Shown here: positions 1-11,200 of the stretch, piece by piece | Position numbering within the stretch: position 1 is the first letter of the stretch | Layout: each line of letters begins with the position of its first letter | Origin: Macrobrachium rosenbergii | Taxonomy: Eukaryota > Arthropoda > Malacostraca > Decapoda > Palaemonidae | Assembly: GCF_040412425.1 (NCBI RefSeq) | Contig: NC_089749.1 | Location: 36,799,570 to 36,863,569 of the forward strand | Length of the DNA stretch: 64,000 nt | Direction: 5' to 3' | Made by a program: the position numbers and the translations under genes | The notes under the pieces: generated by a model | Databases searched by the model: none | What the model was told of the DNA's origin: nothing | Seen by the model: only the letters and a program-made list of their open reading frames with translations

Positions 1-1951
1 AAAATCAAACTAAATCACATGGAAAATAAATGGAGAAAATGCCCAAAAATATTCTTTCATGAATCCCTCTATGCCTCTGAAACAAGTCACAACTGTAAAA
101 AAAAAAATTCATATCAAAAGTTGCTCAGCCAAAGGATATTTCCTTAACAATTAAGAGATATATATTCACCTTTTATTATGCATATTTAGGGAAATGCTTC
201 TTGCATACAGTCATCTTTGGATTATATGTATTTCTGAGGTCCAGATTAAAAGAACTACAGTCACTACCCAACTTACGAATGAGTTACGCTCTAGACACCC
301 ATTCGTATCTTGAGTTGTTTGTCAATTTGGTTTTTAATACAGTATGTAGTGCATAATTTTTACTGATGTTTACATTCCTGAGTTAACTTGGGAGTCATGG
401 ATTATATCATTTTCACTGCATTTTTAAATCATGCAGTACTATAAAGAATTACTCTGGGTGTTAGAAGGGTAAAAAAAAATAAAATTTGGATTCATGCAAT
501 ATTTAAAATTTACCATTTTCTCCAAGCTTTGAAAGTTATAAACTTGAGAGAATTTTGCAAGAGCAGCATCTGACACTGGAAGTTCACAAAGTAAACAATG
601 AATACCACCACCTATTGACAAAAATACATACTAAACATTTCCTATGGGGAGAGGAAATAAAGAAAATGGGAATCCATCAAAGAAAGAATTAAATCGGGAA
701 GACAGAAATAAGTCGGGATATTTTACAAGTAAGAATGAGTATTCTTGTGATTGTAAGAATACATGGTGGTTAATCACAAGAATATTTGGGATAATCAGGG
801 AAGGGGTTAAAGGAACAGGCTCTTCTTCTTCCTCCTGTTCTTTGCAAAAATTCTTACTAGAAAAATAGGCACGCAGGCCAAAATTTTAACTTATGGGTGG
901 CAAAGTATTGCTGAATGTTTGTACCATTAATGTTCATAAGTAGGGTAGTGACTGTAATTGCAATTCCATTCATTTGAAACCCATTCCCTACCTAAAAAAC
1001 ACTAACTGAATAATGATGCTTTATATTTTTTATCACAGCTCATCTTTATAGAACTAATTCCTGAAAAAATAACTTTGTAATTATTGTGCAAATTACCAGA
1101 AGCACAGCACCTTTAAATTTATGTAATTATCTATAAAAAAGTAGTGTATCTGGGATTAAATGCAAAATGTAAATTTAATAAGGAACAAAAAATAAACTGG
1201 CAAAACTACGGTTCCTGAAAACACTACATAGCATATTACACAAATCACACACTACAATTCAATAGTAGTTTAACAGCAAAAAGGATCTAGCCATCTTTAG
1301 ATACATGAATGTACCAAAAGATTTGTTATAGATGAAACGGAGAACTGGAAGAGGACAAAAAGATGTATGGTTCAGCAACATCACTAACTACGCTAAGCAC
1401 CCAATGCAGTATCCCCAAATCATAATATGAACTAACCTAAATAGAAAAAATTTCCCATTAATATAAAAATTTCTTTCTTCCATTTCCATTATACATATTA
1501 AGTTCTAAAATACTACATATAATCTATGGAATTGATTTCAATGCTAACAAAAACTTACAATTTAATACTTTCAATCAGCATATGAAAATGCCAATACTTC
1601 CACCTACAACACATACACGAATAATTTCTCAATAATCTTGCCAATTAAAAAAAAATATAAAATACCTGAAGACGAAAAAGCATATTCAGCCGTGGCAATA
1701 TACACACCTATTTCTGTAGTCAGACAACACCCACCACACGAGGAATATATGGCATTTGAAAGAGGTTATTATATTCCATTGGCTTCCATACCTAATAACA
1801 CACACAGGACAATAAAAAATAGCGCTTTGTAAAAAGTGACAAATAAGTGATTACAAACCAGGTACAAAAGCAGTATTATTTGATACTGTTTTAATCAAAA
1901 TTCAAACAAGGTGCCAGCACAATGCTTTAAAACTTTTCCCTCAAGTGTCAC
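1..1951. other. AT-rich non-coding DNA, unassigned
   Basis: This stretch is downstream intron or beyond, relative to the ArfGAP gene. I see no convincing exon. One open stretch at 439-621 (minus) has splice-like borders but neither its frame nor its length fits the gene. Nothing repeat-like was recognised. Confidence 0.4.
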
Positions 1952-2092
1952 CTTTTTATCAGCCTGAGAGGACGAGGTTGATGTAGCAGCTGGAAGTATC
2001 CAATTGCTCAGTCCTACCATACTTGCCATTTTTTGAGCTTCATCGTAGTCTAACTCCATCTTCAGTGCAAAAAAAGAAGAGTTCTTTTCTAA
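1952..2092 (-). CDS. possible ArfGAP2/3 coding exon 4 (linker)
   Basis: This 47-codon open stretch is bounded by a ttacttgcaag acceptor and a weak AAG|GTGACA donor. It is phase 0 at both ends, so it continues the frame of exon 3. It includes MELDYDEAQKMASMVGL and then a Ser/Thr-rich run ending QADKK. I do not recognise it as a conserved ArfGAP2/3 segment. The region after the ArfGAP domain is variable between species, so this could be linker. A second acceptor is possible 33 nt further in. It could also be chance, because the donor is poor. Confidence 0.38.
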
Positions 2093-3465
2093 CTTGCAAG
2101 TAAATAATCTAGTAATGCTGAAGTATATAAGATAATGATGGGAAGAGCAAATTTAGCTACAATGCACTGTGCATATTCATTAAAATATTCTCACTCTGTT
2201 TGCAATACAAAAATTTATAGAAAAGCTGGTTTTCACTTACTGATCTATAAAGTTATCATGTACCACATACTGTATTTATGGAAAAAATGGCTGATGCTTA
2301 CAATAGAACAATCCAAGGTATTCAAAAGTAAATCCTTCTGCTTTAAACTGGATACTATTCACTTTACTGCAATTGCAAAATGAACATGTACTAGGTGCCA
2401 CAATCCCATCATCTTAATTAGTGGCTAATGGCATTTTCATATAAAATTTTAAAGATACTACAGTAGACTTATAGTTTCAAAATATTACACTTCTGTCTTT
2501 ACCTGAAAAACTTTAGCAAAACTGAAATGCAGTTTGCAGTAAATAACAGTCCTCAAATCACCTGTCATAACCCCCTCCCCCAACAACACAGATTCCTTTT
2601 CTATAAAATTAGTTAATACAGGCTGAGTTCCTTCAAGTCAATACCCAAAAATCTCAATTTCTGACTTTCTGACACTGTGACCTCACCCACACTTCTTGTT
2701 AGAACATAAAGTACTTGGCTAACTGCATCTTCAATCAGTGTCCAACTCTAACATAACATCATCTGCCAATCACCACCACATTCATAGCATAAGCAGGGTT
2801 GTTTGAGTGTTAGTGAAAAACATTAACCCTAGCTAGTAGCTTTGAGGAATTACACAGCCCCAAAAAATTAACCTTCATACTATAGCATATGGACAATTCT
2901 TACCTTTATATGGTTTTGATGTGATACCAGTTTATTATGCAAAGAAAAATCTTACTATGTACATAACACTTGACCCATTCATGGCATCCAGGAATGTAGC
3001 CTATACACATAGCCAACTATACACCACAACTCTTAAGTAAAAAGCTTCTACAGGTACTTGCATAACCACAGCTCTACTTATGCTTATAAATAATTCTAAA
3101 TACTTCCTCAAATATTTAAGAAACATCCTCAAATACCTCAAGAAACAGATTCCTTAACATACAGCTTGTCTAAATTCAATGTTTATCTAAAGTCCATAAT
3201 AAAATATTTGACAACATTCACTACAGTGGGTGAAAAAGTCTTATATTTTACTTATATTTTCATGTCTACTCTGAGGCACACTTTTGGTTATTGCTCATCT
3301 TTTCAAGACTCTTGTCCATCATTAGTAAGGACTCTCAAATTTCTCTCACTCATAATTCAAAGCTGTGGTAGAGTGCCTTTCAATTTTTCTGTGATCCTTT
3401 TAAAACAAGAAAATAATGAATACTTAAGTGAAACATGGTACCAATAACTTACGCAATAGCCTTAC
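2093..3465. other. ArfGAP intron 3 (if exon 4 is real), no other feature
   Basis: AT-rich sequence with no recognisable repeat or coding motif. Confidence 0.4.
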
Positions 3466-3597
3466 CCTAGTGCCATGAATCCTCATTGCCTGCTGAGACA
3501 TCTGGCTAAGTTTTTCTCGGTACAATTGGGCTGCTCTGGAGTTGTATTTCTGTTGAGCATCGGAAGTAGTGCAGTTGTGCTGACGGAAGAAAGTTCT
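3466..3597 (-). CDS. ArfGAP3: ArfGAP2/3 coding exon 3 (end of ArfGAP domain)
   Basis: This 132-nt exon encodes residues 90-133. It starts after a ttttctttcag acceptor and ends at AGG|GTAAGG. It reads [20 protein letters not shown] and continues through [13 protein letters not shown] to a final HGTR. This matches the family segment after GGNxNA (xxFFRQHxC, [13 protein letters not shown], HGT). The join with exon 2 keeps the spacing of the family exactly. The ArfGAP domain ends here; the more variable linker and C-terminal ArfGAP2/3 repeats are not visible. Confidence 0.94.
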
Positions 3598-4270
3598 CTG
3601 AAAGAAAACATTTTTTAATCACCATGGATACACTACTGCCATAAAAAGCAAAATGAAAACTTTTTGGATCAGAAAATAAAAGGGAAGCCTTGTTCTAACC
3701 AAAGATGAAGAAACCTGAAGCACAGTATACTGTATGTGGAAAAGATAGGTTACAAATATCAACCATGAATATCTCTTGCTAAATGTTATGACCATCATCT
3801 GATGACCCTCATTTCAACTTCATAAAATTTAAAGAAACTGTATCCATGTCCAAATATAATTATACTGTAGTAGAAACCGGATCATAAGTTAACTGATTCT
3901 TCAAAAAACCTCATTATCAGCAGCTTTTCATGAATATTCCTTTGCCTAATGTGTGGATTACTCTGACTGTATAAATTATTAATAGTGAAAGCAATACTGC
4001 TTGAAATTTAGAACTTCACAGTCAACGTCTGAAAATCAGTATAAATCAAATTTAATTTGTTGTAGCTTGCTTGTTTTGGCTATGTGCACTATATTGCAGT
4101 TCCTAGGTTGTTTTCTTCTTGGGTTGAGGAAGATGCCAGAATATAATTTCCCACTGAAGGAGTTTTGTAACTAGTATGTTGTAAGCACACAGCAAACTGA
4201 ACTTCGTTCTTTAAGGTCATATTGAGTGTAACTGAGTTTTAAGTCTATTAACATTCCTCTGCATGATGTA

Positions 4271-4623
4271 CAGTGAACCCCCCATATTCGCGGGGGATGC
4301 GTACCACATCCCCCCGTGAATAGCTAAAATCCGCGAATACTTAAAACCCCTCTAAAAGCACTTAGAACTGCCCATTTTGATAGCTTAAACCAAGAAAAAC
4401 CCTGTAAAAATGCTTTTACCTGAGTAATTTAATAGTTTTATCACAAAAAGTGCATTTATTCATGAAAATTATATGAAAATACAGTAATTAGTGAATATTT
4501 CTCAGTGAAAAATACCGCGAATGGGCGAATTTTCCATGAAAAATGGCTAGATATGTTCCACAGAGAAACCCGCGAATGCGTGAGTCCACGAACCATGAGA
4601 ACGCGAATATGGGGGGTTTACTG
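4271..4623 (+). mobile_element. pogo/Tc1-type MITE, copy A (intact ends)
   Basis: A 353-bp element with matching inverted ends: CAGTGAACCCCCCATATTCG at the left and its near-complement ending GGGTTTACTG at the right. It is flanked by TA on both sides (4269-4270 and 4624-4625), as for Tc1/mariner/pogo transposition. It has no coding capacity. It serves as the empty-site reference for copy D at 23053-23686. Confidence 0.85.
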
Positions 4624-5197
4624 TAGTTACTGAAGGTGTTCTGTGATTAGGTTTTGGCAAGTTGAAAAGCAAGATGTTTCAATTAACAGATTGTACTTCA
4701 ATTACTTTTAACACTTTTTTCCATTTTTAATTTGCATTTTTGTCTTTTAATGTGACGGTCTAGATTATGTCCATAATAATAATAAATCAAATAGAGTGTG
4801 CACAGGCAAGCCTTCTCATGTGAATTAAAGTTGCTCCTCTCCCATTACCATAATTTTTACTTAGCTGCAATTTTCTTGTTAAAAAAACCACTGAATACAG
4901 TTTTGGTCATGCCTTTTCTTTGTAGTTGGATTTGATGGTGTTTTAGTGTGGTTCCAATGACTGGTGATTAAGTAATTTATTCTCTTGATATGTATCTCTC
5001 TTTTGTAATGCATTTTTTGTTATACCGTATTGTTATGGTTCCAATAGTATTTTCTCTGTGTTGGTATTCTACTTATTGGAAGATGTTGAATTTCTACTCT
5101 ACTTTTTCTTTGATGTTAGTATGAGGTTTAATATGTGTGCATTTTGCGTCTGACTGACTGACTTTCTTCACTGTCAATGTTGATGTTTTACAGCTTC

Positions 5198-5308
5198 TTT
5201 TTAGGGGGGAGGTACATTTCTTGTTTTATCTCCGTTTTTAGGGGGGAGATACATTTCTTGTTTTATCTCCGTTTTTATGGAGGAGATACATTTCTTGTTT
5301 TATCTCCG
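5198..5308 (+). repeat. 37-bp minisatellite, 3 copies
   Basis: Three head-to-tail copies of a 37-bp unit: a T run, AGGGGGGAG, then ATACATTTCTTG and TTTTATCTCCG. Copies differ by one to three bases, including GGGGGG versus TGGAGG. Confidence 0.85.
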
Positions 5309-6166
5309 TTTACATCTTGCAGGTCTTTACCATTATTTTGATGGTTTACTGTAAGCTCTTCAGTGATGTTCACTTTCATTTTGCCCCTCCATTTCTGACA
5401 AGGTATCATATTGATTTGGTTCAATTATACTGCTGCTTCTTTCTGAATGTGATTTCATTTAGTCTTCAATACAGATTTGGGAGGTTTTCATAACTTTTGT
5501 AAAAGGAATTTTTCCATGGCTCAAGTATCCTATTACTGTACTTTCATTCCAATTTAACTTCTTTTGCTGCCATGCTCATTCTTGTCATCAGCAGCTCCAT
5601 TCATGTAGGAAACATTCTTTGGTCCATTTATGACAAGTTCATATCTTATGCCTTTATGAATGGCACAGGTCTAGTTTGAGGTATGAACCTCATCCCCATA
5701 AACTCCACATGCTCTGCACCAAGAAATATATTGAATGTATGTCTAAATTTAGAGCATAATTTACACTGCTGTGGTTTATGGTGCCTGTTCAGCAAGTTGT
5801 GTAAGCCCAGTACCTTTCAGACAGAAAAGCATCTCGCTGAAAGTATTTTAGTGTATAAGGCTTTGTCGAATGATAAAATGACTATTTTATTTTCACTGAA
5901 AAATAAACCTCAAAGGACTTTCTCCAGGTGTATACACAGTGACACGACCTAAAAGTAAAACAGACTTAGTTTTTGATAAAATATTGATTCACAAAGATTT
6001 TGAGCAAAAATGGCCATAATTCCCTATTCTCACCATGAATTTGTAATTCCTGTGGAAATTAACTACTGAAGTTAATTTTAGCAATTTTTATTTCCACATT
6101 ATTGTCTTTTTCATATGGATTTGATGTAGTTCTAGGCCATGGAAGTTTCTGCATCTTAATTTCAAT

Positions 6167-6242
6167 TAAGTATACCTTAGTTTAACCAGACCACTGAGCT
6201 GATTAACAGCTCTCCTAGGGCTGGCCTGAAGGATTAAATAAA
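6167..6242 (-). mobile_element. tRNA-derived SINE, 3' fragment
   Basis: On the minus strand this matches the 3' end of the SINE copies at 12805 and 15751: the GGGCCAGCCCTAG segment, GAGCTGTTAATCAGCTCAGT and GGTTAAACTAAGGTATACTT. The tRNA-like head is missing, which is normal 5' truncation. Confidence 0.7.
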
Positions 6243-6854
6243 GTTAAATAAACCCCACATAAACATTTCCAAACCAAAACATTGATCGCTATGATCGCGA
6301 TTTATAATACAAAGGCAATATAAGAATATATACAGTATTAAAGAATATATACAAAAAATTATTGGATACAATGAACTAAGGCATAACATTTTGAAAGAGC
6401 CATGGAAAAGATGCATATTCATTGTTATGTTGATGTTTTTATAATATGTGAATATAGAGTAAAGTATAATGTAGGCCACGCTACCGTATATGTACAGTAT
6501 ACGATATACCATAGTGTAGGCTAAGCTAATTCTTGTTTGTTAATCAATTTCTCTTTGTATTGAATTATTATAAGTCACTCTGCATGAACATCGAGAATTA
6601 GCTGATATTAATAATTACTATACTGTGTATGTATAGAGTATATGTATGTATAGAGTATACTTTATAGTGTAGGCTAGGCTACCATATATGTATACATGGT
6701 ACTGAATACCCTAGTGTAGGCTAGGCTATATTCAAGATATATTTTTTCCAACAAATGATGGGCTTTTTTGGAACCTAACACCATTGTAAGTAGGATAATA
6801 CCTGTATAAGCATTTTTAGATTTTTTTTGTGTTTGAACTACCAAAATAGGCAGT

Positions 6855-6985
6855 TCTTTGAGTGTTTGAACTATCAAAATAGGCAGTTCTAAGTGTTTTT
6901 AGAAAGGTTCTAAGTGTTTTTAGAAGGGTTCTAGCTATTCGCGGGGGGGGGGTTACTCATCCCCTGCAAATATGGGGGTTCACTG
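6855..6985 (-). mobile_element. pogo-type MITE, copy B (truncated)
   Basis: On the minus strand it begins CAGTGAACCCCCATATTTGC at 6985, next to TA (6986-6987). It continues with the same subterminal sequence as copy A, including AACTGCC next to a TTTTGATAG-like motif. Only one end is present. The stretch with AATAGGCAGTTCT just to its left is duplicated (6840-6890). Confidence 0.65.
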
Positions 6986-6989
6986 TACC

Positions 6990-8240
6990 CTCACATGAAG
7001 CCTCCCCAAGCTTACGAACTTCTCGATGGATGCAAGGGTTCCCAAAAGGCTCATCCAACTGTTGGCTGAGTAGGACTTGAGAGCGAGGAAGTTGCCGACT
7101 CTTTAATGACACGATTGTACTCTTTTAGGGGACGGAAAACCTGATAATAAAGAATCACTTGAGATGGAAACAATTGCGATTTCTTCTCACTGATGAGTAA
7201 TCCCAGATCTTTGGCCAGAAGAAAGGTCTTCTGAAGGTCCTCCGTGCACTGCTTCTTCGATGGAGAGGATAGGAGCCAGTCGTCTATATAGAGGGATGTA
7301 CCCACCCCCATGGGGTGAAGCCATTCACAAGAGGGGTGAGAAAGTGAGTGAATACTTGGGAAGCTGTAGAGAGGCCGAAAAACAGAGCTCGAAATTGGAA
7401 GACTCTGTTCTGGAACACAAATCTGAGGTACTTCCTGCTGTCTTGGTGTACTGGGATATGAAAGTAGGCGTCCTCCATATCGATGGTCACCATCCAATCC
7501 CCCTGTTGGATGGACGAGAGAACTGTTTGTTTGTTTCCATCTCGAATTTTGTCTTCTGAACAAAGACATTCAGGACGCTGATGTCCAGGACAGGTCTCCA
7601 TCCCCCGGATGACTTGGAGACCACAAAAAGACGGTTGTAGAACGATGGAGTGCTGGCATCTTCGACCAGCTCTACAGCTCTTTTCGTGAGAAGAGCCGAC
7701 ATCTCCTAAGCAAGCGGCAAAAACCTCTCGGAGCCTACCGAGTAGGCTGTCAATACAATAGGCGTTGACATTAAGGTAGGGTTCTCCCTGAGTGGGACAG
7801 GGTACCCCTCTTTGAGTACTATCGAGACCCACTGGCCTACTCCTGTGGCTTCCCATTTCTCCCAAAAGTGTAGGAGTCTTGAGCCTACTGGCACATGGAG
7901 GACTGGATTCTCATTTATGAGAGGAAGGCTTTGAGGGAGCCTTTTTGGCTGGGTGTCTGCATGCAGATTGGAGCATGGTCTAGTGTAGAATCTTGTCTTG
8001 TTGTCCCGAAAGGGCTGCTGCTGCTGCTGCAAAGGAGGGGTCAACTTCGTAGAGAAAGAAGGAAGGTCCTTCGAGCATTTGGCTGACTGGGTTAACAAAT
8101 CCTGCGTCGACTTTTTCTGGAGCTCCGACGATATTTCTTGGACCGTGGCTTGAGGGAAGAGTTGCATGTTGGGAGGTAGGGAGGGCAACTGATATAGTGG
8201 AGAGGTAAGTATTTAAAAAAAATCTTAAATTATGTATTTA
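6990..8240 (-). pseudogene. DIRS-like retrotransposon fragment A (ORF1 tail and reverse transcriptase)
   Basis: Minus-strand frames show a DIRS-type pol start. At 7706-8188 the motif VGSRLLHFWEKWEATG leads into LKEGYPVPL. Next come the palm segments NRLFVVSKSSGGWRPVLDIS (about 7600-7680) and VTIDMEDAYFHIPVHQDSRK. The catalytic box reads YIDDWLL at 7279-7290, followed by LLAKDLGLLISEKKSQLFPS. YxDDWL is the DIRS form of the RT active site. The frame switches at least twice (near 7490 and 7700). RNase H and recombinase are absent, and the fragment stops close to MITE copy B. This is a dead copy, close to but distinct from copy B of the DIRS family at 8700-14020. Confidence 0.8.
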
Positions 8241-8699
8241 TTTTTAAATGAACCTTACCTCTACATGGCAAAGTGAAAATCAGCAGGCCCTTCAAAGGCT
8301 ATTTAATACAATACAAATATGTACAAATAAGTGTTTGCTTACCTAGTGAAACCAATCCGCCGGCTATTACTGCCGCCTTGAGAGGATGGTCACTCAGGTA
8401 TGAGAACCTCATCATGAAGATATCTGAAGTCTCTTTGGAGGATGGCCCCTTCAGCAGAAAGGAGAGCAGGATTAATGTACCAAAACCCAGCAGAGCCAAT
8501 GATGGATATGCAACTACAGTAGTACCTACAGACATGAAGGTACACTTCCTATACTCAACCATGAGTACCTCCAAGCTTCCCAACAAACACAGATGAAGGT
8601 AAAAACTGCAGACAGAAAAGCTACCGATCGATTCAGGACACATCCTCTGCACAAGAGAGAGGAGCTAATGCTCTACAAAAATCTTACTGAATTTCTACA
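8241..8699. other. non-coding DNA between DIRS copies A and B
   Basis: Probably DIRS terminal sequence; T-rich and A-rich runs flank a TACCTCTACATGG motif. I could not assign it firmly. Confidence 0.3.
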
Positions 8700-9525
8700 T
8701 CACGAAGACAATGCATGGCAAAAACAGAATTGCAATGCCATTAGGCAGCCTCAATAACTTTCTCTAAGGATAAGTTTTGCCAAAAATTGAAAGACGTAGC
8801 CACCACTCGAATGTCATGTGGCTTTACCTTCAAGGTAGACAATACATCAGGATCCAATTTTGCATGACAGTCCTTCACCAAGGACCTAATATAAAAGGAC
8901 ATTGCATTTTTACCCATTGAAAGGTCTGGCTTCCAGACACTACAGAAGAGGTTCTTTACATTAGCCCTGATGTCTTAAGTGCGATTCAGATAAATCCTTA
9001 AAGCCCTCACAGGACATAAAAGGGAATCTATCTCATTGGGAACCAAAGATTCCCAACTAGATACGGACACTGTTCTAGGCAAGGATTTGGCCCAAAAATA
9101 ATTTTTTGCCCAAAACAAAGGCAGAAAGGAAAGAACTGCCTTGTCCTCAGCAAAACCTATCCTAAAGACAAAGCTTGTATTTCACTCACCCTCTTAGCTG
9201 TAGCTAAGACCACCAAGAAAAGAGTTTTTACTGAAAGTTCTCTCGATGAGGCCTGTTCCAAAGGTTCAAATGGTGGTAACAATAGAAACCTTAGAGCATC
9301 TAGGTTCTACGATAGAGGGGAACCAGACACCTGAGAACCTCCTTTGTCCTCACACACATGAAGGCCTACATGCCTAAGAACAGAAGCCAACATGGCCCCA
9401 TAGCCTTTAATGGCTGCTACTGAGAACTTTTCCTCATATCTGAGAAATACCAGAAACTTCATGATGATGTTTATAGAGGTACAGGTGCAGGAAAACCCTT
9501 TACCTTGACACCAGGATCTATACAC
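8700..9525 (-). pseudogene. DIRS-like element B: tyrosine recombinase
   Basis: The minus strand encodes a tyrosine recombinase typical of DIRS elements. The N-terminal core reads FLRYEEKFSVAAIKGYGAML (about 9350-9460). The catalytic part includes CPVRALRIYLNRT (about 8975-9020), with the first catalytic Arg region, and KPHDIRVVATSF (about 8785-8825), the H-x-x-R box. At least one stop and frame changes separate these blocks. DIRS elements use this enzyme instead of an integrase to insert a circular DNA copy. It lies downstream of the RT-RNase H block, as expected for DIRS order. The C-terminal tyrosine was not located. Confidence 0.8.
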
Positions 9526-9576
9526 AGACCATTGAAGTTGGTAGATCCAATCTGTGGAATCCCTCCAATGGCCTAC

Positions 9577-11200
9577 CTACAAGATTTTGAGAAGCCTCGA
9601 GCTCACAGAGACAGTGGACAGTCTCCAACCGGTCAGTTGCAGCATGTGGGGTTTGCAATGATACCTTTCCTCCCTTGGTTCTCCAGGAGATTCCTCCTGA
9701 CAAGAATTCTGGGCAGATCTATTAACCAATGAAGCAAGTCTGGAAACCAGACCGTCCTTCGCCACCAAGGGGTAATCAAGGTCATGTGACAACTGATAGA
9801 ATTGCCTAACTTGCTGATGGCTTTTTGGATCGTAGCAAAAGGGGGAAAAACATAAGTCTACAACTGACCAGTCTAATAACATTGCATCTACCGCCCAAGC
9901 CAGAGGATCTCGAACGGGTGAACAAAACACCGGCAGACAATGATTCCACCGGGTTGCAAACAGGTCTATGAAGGGGGACCCCCACAGCTTCCACAACTTG
10001 TTGCATACCTCCAGATTAAGGCCCACTCTGTCACTATTACTTGATCCCTGCGACTTAGAATATCTGCTAAAACGTTCATCCTCCCAGGAACAAACTGAGG
10101 CAATAAGATGTTCTTGCTCTCTGACCGTAAGAGGATCTGATCTGTCAATTGAAAAAAAGACTCTTGACTTTGTCCCCCCTTGGTGCTTCAGGTATGCCAG
10201 AGATGTGGTGTTGTCTGAAAAGCCTGCAACCGTTTGATTGCATACCAGGTCCTTCAGCTCCTACAGCCTATATTGCCAGCAGTTCCAAAAGATTATATGC
10301 AGCTGCTGTTCCTCTTGAGTCGCAGACCTGACAGCTGCTTTGTGCCTGCAATAACTCCCCAGCTTTTGTCTGATGCGTCTTTATACAACGACAGGTCTGG
10401 GTTTGTGAGATCCAGCGACACTCCTTGCCAGAGATGAGGTTTGTCTCTCCACCACCGGAAAGTTTCTTCCAGATCTCTGATCCCAAGAGGCCTCTTTCTT
10501 ACCCTTGCCCTGGTACAAGTTTCTCCAATGAAGACAAGTGCCCCAACAGGGACAACCACTTCTTCACAGGAACAGGTGTGAAGCTTTGAAGTTCTTCAAG
10601 AGTTGACAGCAAAGGGTCTACATGTTTCATTGTAAGGAAAACCTTGAAATTCACATCATTGATCTCCAATCTCCTATTAAGGAGACAGGGTCGACTGAGA
10701 AATTTATGACAATCCCCAACAACTGAGTTAGACTCAAAATCATTTCTCTTGCTCTCAGAACGCCCTCCAATGTGGGAGCCAGAATCAGCCAATCCTCCAA
10801 GTAGAGGACCATCTTTATGCCCAACAAAAGGAGGCAAAACCTTTGTGAAAACTTGTAGAGCTGGGCTTAGGCCAAAACACATAGCCTGAATTGAAAAACT
10901 TTGTTCCCAAAAACAAATCTCAGGTACTTCCTGCACTCCATCTTGATGGGAATGTGAAATATGCATCCTGCATATCTACTGATACCATCCAGTCCATTCT
11001 CTGAATGGACACTAGAACTGAGCTCACTGACTCCATGGAGAACTTCATCAGCTTTACAAAGGCACTTAATCTGGAAACATCCAGAACAGGTCTCCATCCC
11101 CCATGGTTTTGGGGACTAGAAAAAGGCGATTGTGGAAACCAGGGCCTGACTCCACAACTTCTATTGCCTCTTTCTCTAGAAGTTTCAGGATTTCCACTGA
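9577..11200 (-). pseudogene. DIRS-like element B: reverse transcriptase and RNase H
   Basis: RT palm segments appear at 10867-11097 (HIPIKMECRKYLRFVFGNKV). The YxDD box near 10790-10835 has decayed to YLEDWLI and sits at a frame change. RNase H follows with DASDKSWGVIAG (about 10370-10410) and a tail reading FVPGRMNVLADILSRRDQV (10030-10100). A DIRS-specific block follows at about 9850-10010 (DLFATRWNHCLPVFCSPV, then DPLAWAVDAM). The frame changes repeatedly, so the copy cannot make a full polymerase. The block order RT-RNase H-recombinase on the minus strand is complete. Confidence 0.8.

Noticed and set aside
439..621. Minus-strand open block with acceptor- and donor-like borders as a further ArfGAP exon
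   Set aside because: Its length between the plausible borders is not a multiple of three, its frame does not follow exon 3 or 4, and the peptide shows no ArfGAP2/3 C-terminal motif.
5160..5330. CRISPR-like spaced repeat
   Set aside because: Units of 37 bp are directly adjacent with no spacers and the context is an animal intron; it is a minisatellite.
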